This document shows positions 56,712 to 64,000 of a DNA stretch of 64,000 nt, one piece after another; the first letter of the stretch is position 1, and each line of letters opens with the position of its first letter. The stretch is from the NCBI GenBank assembly GCA_028554645.1, contig JAQOOI010000064.1:1488001-1552000 (forward strand), read 5' to 3'. Both the position numbers and the translations under genes were made by a program. Origin of the DNA: Omphalotus guepiniiformis. Its lineage: Eukaryota; Basidiomycota; Agaricomycetes; Agaricales; Omphalotaceae. The notes under the pieces are model-generated. The model was given only the letters and a program-made list of their open reading frames with translations. It ran no database searches and had not been told where the DNA came from.

Positions 56712-57983
56712 GAAAACCTTCGATGAAGTAACTACCTGCTGCGAGACTGTACAGTATGGTCAGACCCACCCTGCCTGGCAAAGAGCCCTTCGTCTGGAAG
56801 TCACTATTCAAGTATCTGTGTGATCCACGGGACTTAGGGAGGAAGAAACTACACACACACAGGCATAATAGCCTCATGAGCCTAAATAACGTCAAAAGGA
56901 CAAAGCTAGAGATATTGCCGAGCCATCAAAATGGTTTGTTCAAACTTAGCCGACTGCCTAGAACCTGCAGATTGATGATATACTGGAGATAACACTTTAT
57001 GATCGGAAATATAGATGGTCAAAGCTATGGAAATGATCGGTCTCAATGACTGTGTAATAACTTGTTAGTAAAGTAATGACAGAATTGGCCTTCGAGCACT
57101 GGATATTTGCATATCTACAAAGGTGCTATGGGGTCTAGATGTCGAAATAGGAGAATATACGGAAGCCCAACGGGATAAATGACTAGAAACTGCCCTCGGC
57201 GCCCCTATAAGTACACTGTAAAACAGTTACAAAGATGAATAATAACGAAATGCATAGGCGTAGTTCGTTTAGGATGGCTCGAGTGCATGATAAGAAGGGT
57301 CTAGATGTATCAAAAACATCACTTAAACATAATACTTACACACATATACCCAAGAACTGCACATAATTACCCTCTAGATGTGCCTACTTACCCAACTCAG
57401 TCATATTGTTTCTGTTTTATACTTGATGTTATCCCTCTGTTCCTTTTACTTACTCCACTCAGTTACCCATCTATTTATGAAATACTTACAAGCAGTAGAG
57501 TACATATACTGTCATGTATAGGGTCAAGCGCTCCAGATTACGACTGCCTGCCAAATTGGAGAACTTTATGTATCTTCTAGAGCATTAAATTGCAGAAGGC
57601 CTCTTGATTGTGAATGTCAGGCCCTGGTTCTTTGAGCTGGTAGAGGCAGACTATTAGGAATTGCAGTGCTTTAATAGAGTGCTAAATATCTGAACATCTG
57701 TTGTGTTTGAACTGTCTGTCTGTTTGTCTGTCTGTTTCTGTCTGTCTGTGTCTGTCTGTCTGTGTCTGTCTGTTTTGCTGTTTCTGGTACTCGTTGAAGG
57801 GTCTAGACGGGTCTAGACGGTGATCTTTCAGTTCAGTTAGTCTTTCCAACAGTCTAGCTCGACTTTAGTCAGTTTTCTGTGTGCGGAATCTTTGCCAATG
57901 CCAGACTACACTCGCTTTTACAAGGCAACCTTTGAGTTTTAGACGAGTTCCTATGTCTTAGAGTGCTCATTTCGCTGCTATTA
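56711..57983 (+). repeat. LTR1 copy C3: truncated 3' LTR of Gyp1-C
   Basis: Begins within LTR1 at TGAAAACCTTCG, so it has the same internal deletion join as LTR1-B and lacks the first 8 bp. It ends GCTGCTATTA at 57983. The right flank CCGG differs from the left flank ACGG of the 5' LTR. Confidence 0.85.
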
Positions 57984-59551
57984 CCGGGTCGCACAGTAAG
58001 TTTTTCTTTTAGTTTTAAGTTTCCATTTCTCATCCCTATCATCTTTAGATGAAATGCAAGATTTCTGACATTGAAGTGACTGCCAAATCTACTGAATTGT
58101 CTGACAATGACAACGACAACACTGGCTTCAAGTCCGAAAGCTCAGAGCCTCCGGTCAAGAAATCTTGAGTGTCCGTTGGTAAGAAACCTGCAGCAGCAGC
58201 TGCATCTTCTAAGGTACATTCTCTTTATAGATTCCCCTATTTTTTTCTCATATTTTCTTACACAGGGCAAGGGAAAACAAGTAGTGAAGCCACGACTGAA
58301 GATTCAGAAGATACGAGTGGAGGAACCGGTCAATGAACCAGTGTTGTGAAAGACTCGGTCCAAAGCAACTCCAATCACAGTTCCCACATCCAGCGACGAG
58401 GAAGAGATGAAGGAAGAGAACAAGGCGGTCAAGACTGAGGGTGCTAAGGCCCCTGTCAACCTCAACGTCAACTTCGAGGCTCCCTTATGGGCTTCTCGTG
58501 CTGATTTCTCTACCTTCTCTGTTTCTCTAGCTCTGGGCACTCGCTATGAGGCCCTGAATCTTCAAGTAGGTTTTTCATTTCTTTGTTGCAGTTGCTATGC
58601 ACTGAGAATTGGGTCTCCTAGCGCTCAGATGGACGAACACCTCAAAATTGCGCTAAGGAGGATTTCGAAGAAGTACCCGGTAAGTATCTCTTTAACTTTC
58701 ATTTTTCTAATGTTTGCTTAATGATTCCTTTTCAGGTCGTGTAGTCTTTGGATGGCCTTACAGCTGTCCTGTTACTCTGCAGCAACTTGTTTTGGTTAAT
58801 CGTACATTCAACAGGGTAAGTCTTCTCTTATTTGAGGAAGACACTCTGCTAACATTTCTTTTCATCAATCTCTCGTTCTTTGGCGACTCCATCTGTGCAC
58901 CATGCGTAGGTGAAACACATATAGAAGGTCGAGAATGCCGCCCTCAATTTAACAGCAAGACGTTCAAATGGAGATGTGCTACCTGCGCAAAGGATAACCA
59001 CACTTGCAGCTGGTCCTATGGACTAGAAGGCAGCGATCAATTGCAGTGTCTTTCGTACACGCTGGCTTGCAGCAGGAGTGCAGGTACGTTTCTTATCATT
59101 TATTAATAGCTGTCTCATTAAAGATTTTCATGTCTCAGTGGTCGCACAGGAAGCTGAACAGCTTAGATCTTAATCGACATATATGAAGATATGCAGAACA
59201 GTGTCTCCATGCAGATGCGAGCAATGGAACAGGTTCACTGAACAATCTTGCGGCATCAAGATCACCTCAAAGCTTCATGTTGCGATCCCCGCCTTGTGTT
59301 GCATCAAGTTCAGACTGGGGATCCAACTTTCGACTATTCAGATAAACAGTTGAAGTTGCTGGCCACCGCGCTAAGATGAGACATTAATCTGGTCTCTCGG
59401 GCAAGCTACATCGCCAAGAACAAAGCTGGTCGTTTCTTCATAGTGGATCCAGAGGTCGAGACTCAAGCTGGCCCCTCCAACTCTCATTCCGCTCCCATTG
59501 CTACTGCCATCGACAAATCGCCTCAGGCGGTCGGTGCCTCGCAGGTAATGG
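57984..59551 (+). pseudogene. Diverged Cys6 gene copy D, 5' and 3' truncated
   Basis: A plus-strand, intron-bearing remnant. Intron 57996-58048 (GTAAGT...TTTAG) is followed by exon 58049-58213 (acidic SDNDNDN), intron to 58265, and exon 58266-58565 (Lys-rich GKGKQVVKPRLKIQK). After further exons there is a six-cysteine motif near 58890-59035 (ICAPC ... C ... CATCAKDNHTCSW; C-x2-C-x10-C-x11-C-x2-C-x6-C), and then a region matching the end of the other copies. Stops at TGA 58166-58168 and 58347-58349 (both fit CGA to TGA) and later ones break it. The left end is cut by LTR1 at 57983 and the right end by Gyp2 at 59552. It shares only the layout and cysteine motif with the copies in Gyp1-B and C. 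Confidence 0.6.
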
Positions 59552-61387
59552 TGTGGCATCAAAAAGCCTTTCAGTGCTGAAATCTATCAGATTGGAGTAA
59601 ATATTGGATGTTCAAGCATTGGAAACTGAACATAAAGGACTAGAGTCACCCCAGACTGCTAGTAAAGACATGAAACATACTTGTATTCACAATGCCTAAG
59701 TGTAGTGATTGCTACAGTACTGAATCTGGTGCTAAGCAACTGTGACCAATGGGTTATACAAAGAGATACTAGTTATGCCTCTCCAGATGTGATGGAATTC
59801 CAATGTTCCATACCAGATTGAGTTGGTCAGATCCACCCTCTAATAACTAGAGACTCCACCAAGTATTGTTGACTGTGATCCAAGGGGTTGATGGATTTTT
59901 ACTTCAATTGAACAACTATCTAAGTCCTTTGGACTGATCAAAAGTTCCAGCTGGTCTTGCTAACTAAGTTGGCACTACAAGATTGAAGGCTGAGAACGTG
60001 GGCAATCTTGAAGATTGTATTACAAGAGAAATATTGTACATTGAGTACTATGTGAACATAATGTCACTAAGATGAAATGCCAATCTGTGTAATAATAGAA
60101 GTAGATTCAAAGTTACATCTACACATGAGTTAGATACTCAATACTCATGATAAGAGGAGTTAGACTGAAAATGAGTATCTCTCTGAATCTGAGTATCTCT
60201 CTGAAATTCAGTAACCCTCTGAACTTGATGAAAGATAAAGGCATTCTAATGGGAGGTCTTAGACGAAACTATGGGATAGGATACTGTCCTAGGAGAAGCT
60301 GAGAGCTATCCTAAACAAGAAATATAACCTGAGTACAGATCTGACCAAAAAGAGATGTATAGGGGTAAAACTTGAAACAACAGTTACTGTACCTTACTGT
60401 GGCTGATAGAAACAATGAAGTATGGTTTAGATAAGCTCTAGAGCTTCTATACAACTCCTAATGCTGCCCTAGTAGAGAAGAATGTGCCAATTTTGGAGAA
60501 ACTTATAGGGAACCAGATTTGCAATACACTGAGGAGAATGTCAACTGTCATGATACTGGTTGCTATTTACAGGTTCTGGACCTTTATTTAGATACCCTGG
60601 GTACACCCTAACACACCTAGAACGCGGACAAAGCATTATATTTCTGTTTTTATACCAATCTATACCCAAAGTTCCTACATTTTGACTATCTAACTGGAAA
60701 ATTACTTAGAAAACTACCTAAAAAGAATCCAATCTCTGCTCAATTGATACTTACTTACTTTTGACTCGTTTACTGTTCAGATTACTCTTTAAATTTCAAG
60801 ATATATGTTTGATCTTATGGTTTAGTATATATAGCTTACAGAGCATCTATTTAGATTTTCTCAAGCTAGTACTGCCCAAAGCTACAAGCCAAAGCAGGAA
60901 ACTCTTCTTAGACAAAATATAGCCTGGCTCTTTAGAGTTCAGTTTGAGAAATATCCAGTTGTGAAAACTTCTGTAAAGTCCCTTGTGACAGATAAATTGA
61001 AAGAGATACTGAATCTTTGCTGAAACTGCTGTTCTGTCTGTGCTGAATCTGCCTGCTGAAACTGTCTGTGCTGCATCTGAAACTGTTTCCTGCATTGTCT
61101 GACCATTGGATTGAGTTTAACATTGAGATTGATTGTCCTGAATCCCTCCTGAACCCTGAAAACCACCCTTGCCTTCTGTCTGAATTTTGTGTTTTGAGAT
61201 ACCCTCTGCCATTTCCCATCCAGATTGAGAGAAAGACATCTGTAACCCTGCAGATTCAAGTTCAATTGTTGTGTCTAACTGTGCGGAATCTCTGACAATG
61301 CCAGTCACATCTCACCCCATCATTGTTGATTTGAGTTAGTTTGTGCTCAGTTTGAGTATCTCTCTCGTTCATTTCATAGTCACTACA
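59552..61387 (+). repeat. LTR2: 5' LTR of Gyp2, 1,836 bp
   Basis: TGTGGCATCAAAAAGCC to CATAGTCACTACA, followed by a PBS and gag. The upstream flank is ATGG. Two solo copies exist at 27117 and 54431. Confidence 0.9.
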
Positions 61388-61389
61388 TC

Positions 61390-61408
61390 TAGAGCCCACC
61401 ACGAGGGG
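61390..61408 (+). promoter_or_regulatory. Gyp2 primer binding site (decayed)
   Basis: TAGAGCCCACCACGAGGGG, 2 nt after the LTR. It is the Gyp1 PBS with TGG changed to TAG and one CG changed to CA. This indicates that Gyp1 and Gyp2 use the same tRNA primer. Confidence 0.7.
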
Positions 61409-61560
61409 TGGCTTTAGACTTGATAATTGAACTATCTGTGTATCTACATGTGTCTGGAAATAAATCTGGACTTTTTCTGTGTTGAACTTTGTCCTGTTCC
61501 TCACTTAGCAACAATTTTCTTGAAGTTGTTGAACCATCTATAAGTTTTATAACTTAGAGT

Positions 61561-63038
61561 TTGCTTGTCAAAATTAGCAGCTCACAGAGAAACACACATC
61601 CTAGAAAGACTAAGAATTCTGAGAGACCTGGAACAGAAGAGTTATTACTGAACCACTTATCCAGAAGGAAAAGTTCCAAAGGGAAAGAGAAAGGAGTCAT
61701 ACCTGAACCAGATTCAAGTCCACTTTCATCTCTTTCGTCCCTAAGTACTATTCCTGAATGGAATACACCTCCAGATTTATCTGAACTCTTAGCTAGATAC
61801 AAGAAAAAGAAGAGGAACTTTATCAACGAACCTCAATATTTTGCCTTAACACATAAAAAGATTCCTGTTAAAATAATAAGGAATCCAAGAAACAATATGT
61901 TTACTCATGACAATGCCACTGGGAATGAAGCTCCCCAACAACAAGGACCTAACCAAGGACCTGTTGAAATGGAAGAGATCTTCATTTTTGGAAATGCAAC
62001 AGGAATGCAGATTCCTATTCCGGCAGCTAAAGAGTTGCAAAATGAAAAACTACCTAAAGTCTCTAAGCAGGCTCCCATCTTCGATAAGAAATATCCATCT
62101 GGACTGGTTGCATGGTTGGCAGAGCTGGAAAGCATTTTTGTGTCAACCGGAACTAAAACAGATGCGGCTAAAGTAATGTTGGCTCTCAGATATATGGAGT
62201 TCCATACTTATGAAGAGTTTCAACAGCTTCAAGCTGTTAAAGATTTAGATTGGGATGCTTTCAAAGAGGCATTAATGAAAAATTTCCCTGAATCTGCAAA
62301 TAGAGGACTGGGATCTAGACAAAGATTGTATGCTATCATTGATGCATACAAACTCATAGTGCTTGGTGCTATTCAGAAACTGATGGCATTCAAGAGAGAA
62401 TGAATTTGAGTATGAAAAACTGTCTTCTGGTGCTACACCTGTAGTATCAAACTCAGAAGCTGTAGCTGGTTTCTTGAGTGCACTAGATAAACCCTTCAGA
62501 AGGAAACTTCTGGACCACTTGGAAAACAAAGTGATCAATAGCCACTTACAAGTTTAGAGAGAAGATAACTCTGAAAGATGTAATGTCTGAGGCTGAAAAA
62601 CTCTGTTCTGTAAAAAGAGCAGGGGGATACAACTTTGGTTTATTCTTGAATGGTCCAAATCTGGCTGAAGGATACTCTAGGATACTCCCAACAACTGAGC
62701 AGAGTGCTACAAGGAAGTTATATGATCCTTACCAAGTAGCATCTACTATAAAGTCAGAACCAGATCAGTGGGCAATGAATTTGTCTGTAACAGTGGATAG
62801 TCACCAGAACCAGTTTAACAAGCCCAGGAGACGAATCTGGCAGCTCTTGCAAAGCTATCTGAGACAGTTGCTAACTTGGCAAAAATGACCCAAGCAACTT
62901 CTAGCTCAGTTAGGATGAACATGAATGCTCCAAATTCCCAATCTGGACCTGGAATGAACTCCAATGGACACAATAGTGTACAAAGATTGTCCCAGATGTT
63001 AGAAGTTCACAACCCCTACAAAGGTCCATCTCCAAGTA
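61561..63038 (+). pseudogene. Gyp2 gag, frameshifted, truncated before pol
   Basis: The open frame 61561-62403 has its first ATG at 61897. Its core matches the Gyp1 Gag (KLPKVSKQAPIFD, W-x-AELESIF, GSRQRLYAIIDAY). A frameshift near 62395 moves the homology to another frame (SNSEAVAGFLSAL near 62447-62490). Another frame change near 62540 and one near 62840 follow, and the homology stops near 63038 with no zinc knuckle, protease or pol. The rest of the element is absent. Confidence 0.8.
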
Positions 63039-63632
63039 TTTGATGGTGCAATTTCCTGCTGCCATGCCATTCCTGTTTTTCCTGAAGTCTTCTAGGAATG
63101 TGCCACATTCTACCTGTGTTCATATTCAGGGAAAGTGTGCGTCACCTTTTTACATGTTCTCCATGTACACATCTAAAACCAGCTCTCTACGCTAGGCTAA
63201 GTACACATATCGTTCAATTGCAGGATGTGTAAAGCACATCACCAGCAATGCCGCAACACACGAACCCTTTCTGGAACTATTACGTCCGCCTTCCACAATC
63301 TCCGTCGATAGCGAGGCAATGAAGGAGCATAAACACCACAAAAGCCAATTCTCACTCAGGAAAAAGAGTTCCAAACCATCGTACAGCATTCTGTGTCGCG
63401 GTCTGTCGAATGTACTCGGGGCTCTTCTTTCTTTTCTGTTTTTCTTTTTGTTTTGTCAGGAGAAATTCGGCTTCGATATTAGCAGGGGTCCCTAAGGGTG
63501 TATAGCTATGAGTAGTCTACCGGTTATCTGTATTGATATCCTACTAGCCCTTGATTTCACAATACATTCCTGTTCTGTTCAAGTGATAGAGTATGAGGTT
63601 TTTCGGGCCTGTTTCTTCTCAGGGAATAGAGC
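63039..63632. other. Unassigned sequence after the Gyp2 truncation
   Basis: No convincing gene, LTR or repeat found. Several short frames without protein-like character. The junction with Gyp2 near 63038 shows no obvious inverted repeat. Confidence 0.4.
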
Positions 63633-64000
63633 TCAAAGTCGTTTCTGGGAAGGGGGTTTCAAAACGGAGGACAAAGAACCGGCAAGTTCGGTGTTCAGCA
63701 AAGACAAGAGTGTGTGTTTAGAAGTAGCAGGACGGGTTTGGGAGACGGGAGGTTGCATTGTGGTTTGAAGTTTAAGCTCGGAAAGACGAGAGGTAATACC
63801 CCAGAGCACCAAATTGAGCTCTTCAATGGTAGTGCTTCCCGGTTCAAACGAAACCTTTAAATCAGCCAATAAATTATCCAGTCCATAAAGGCGAGGAAGT
63901 AATTGGGCTGTGTTGTGAAGGATTCGACCTTGAATTTGGCTTTGAACTGCACTCCATTGCCCCTCGTTACTGATGCTAGGCGCCTCCTCTAGCTCCCCTT
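63633..64000 (-). CDS. Unknown protein, C-terminal part, open at the right edge
   Basis: A minus-strand frame open from the window edge to the stop at 63633-63635, about 121 codons. It is helical in character (AVQSQIQGRILHNTAQLLPR, LVLWGITSRLSELKL) with Pro/Ser/Thr-rich segments. An ATG-less continuation upstream is outside the window. No family recognised. It could be the end of a host gene or a Gag-like region. Confidence 0.35.
   Translation of the reverse strand, partial: GELEEAPSISNEGQWSAVQSQIQGRILHNTAQLLPRLYGLDNLLADLKVSFEPGSTTIEELNLVLWGITSRLSELKLQTTMQPPVSQTRPATSKHTLLSLLNTELAGSLSSVLKPPSQKRL

Overview
The window comes from the nuclear genome of a filamentous fungus, most probably an agaricomycete. 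The evidence is the short (about 50-56 nt) GT-AG introns, the fungal types of Ty3/Gypsy element and a PIF/Harbinger transposon with spliced genes. No ordinary housekeeping gene was recognised. Almost the whole window is a stack of nested transposable elements, so it is a heterochromatin-like TE island.

Layout. (i) 1-7971, minus strand: 5' part of a well-preserved Gypsy element (Gyp1-A: 5' LTR, PBS, gag, protease, pol running off the left edge). (ii) 7972-29495, minus strand: a second, decayed Gyp1 copy (Gyp1-B). Reading along its own strand it has its 5' LTR (25841-29495, split by a solo LTR of a second family), gag (split by a 7.7-kb CACTG-ended foldback element at 17940-25628), protease and pol (11149-16530). 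After pol come two intron-bearing genes in antisense (7972-10958), where Gyp1-A has inserted. (iii) 29663-31155: solo LTR of Gyp1. (iv) 31156-32005: decayed multi-exon gene. (v) 32281-42102: a third element, a chromodomain-bearing Gypsy (Gyp3, minus strand). It is interrupted by a solo Gyp1 LTR (34481-38968), which is itself interrupted by an apparently intact 2,988-bp PIF/Harbinger transposon (35658-38645). (vi) 42519-57983, plus strand: Gyp1-C, a sister of B, with gag, protease, pol, the same two antisense genes (51157-52478 and 53253-56711, the latter split by a solo LTR) and a truncated 3' LTR. (vii) 57984-59551: a diverged, truncated copy of the antisense Cys6 gene. (viii) 59552-63038: 5' LTR plus decayed gag of Gyp2, a relative of Gyp1. 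(ix) 63039-64000: unassigned sequence with one partial ORF off the right edge.

Most interesting points. Gyp1-B and Gyp1-C both carry the same pair of antisense, spliced accessory genes between pol and the 3' end: a Cys6 (zinc-cluster-like) protein and a 337-residue unknown protein. One copy of the unknown protein gene is fully open across seven exons. The 7.7-kb element inside Gyp1-B is almost entirely a giant inverted repeat of about 30-bp satellite units with kilobase-scale terminal inverted repeats, CACTG ends and a CTA target duplication. Gyp1 and Gyp2 LTRs appear to integrate at 4-bp sites with a central CpG. The B and C copies are nearly identical over about 5.46 kb in inverted orientation but much more diverged on both sides, which points to recent gene conversion or recombination.

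Relative order of events that the nesting supports: Gyp3, then solo LTR1, then Harbinger; Gyp1-B, then LTR2, then LTR4; Gyp1-B, then the CACTG foldback, a small CACTG MITE and Gyp1-A as separate insertions; Gyp1-C, then LTR2; Cys6 gene copy D, then Gyp2. All reading was by eye, so identities are approximate and family names rest on motifs, not on searches.
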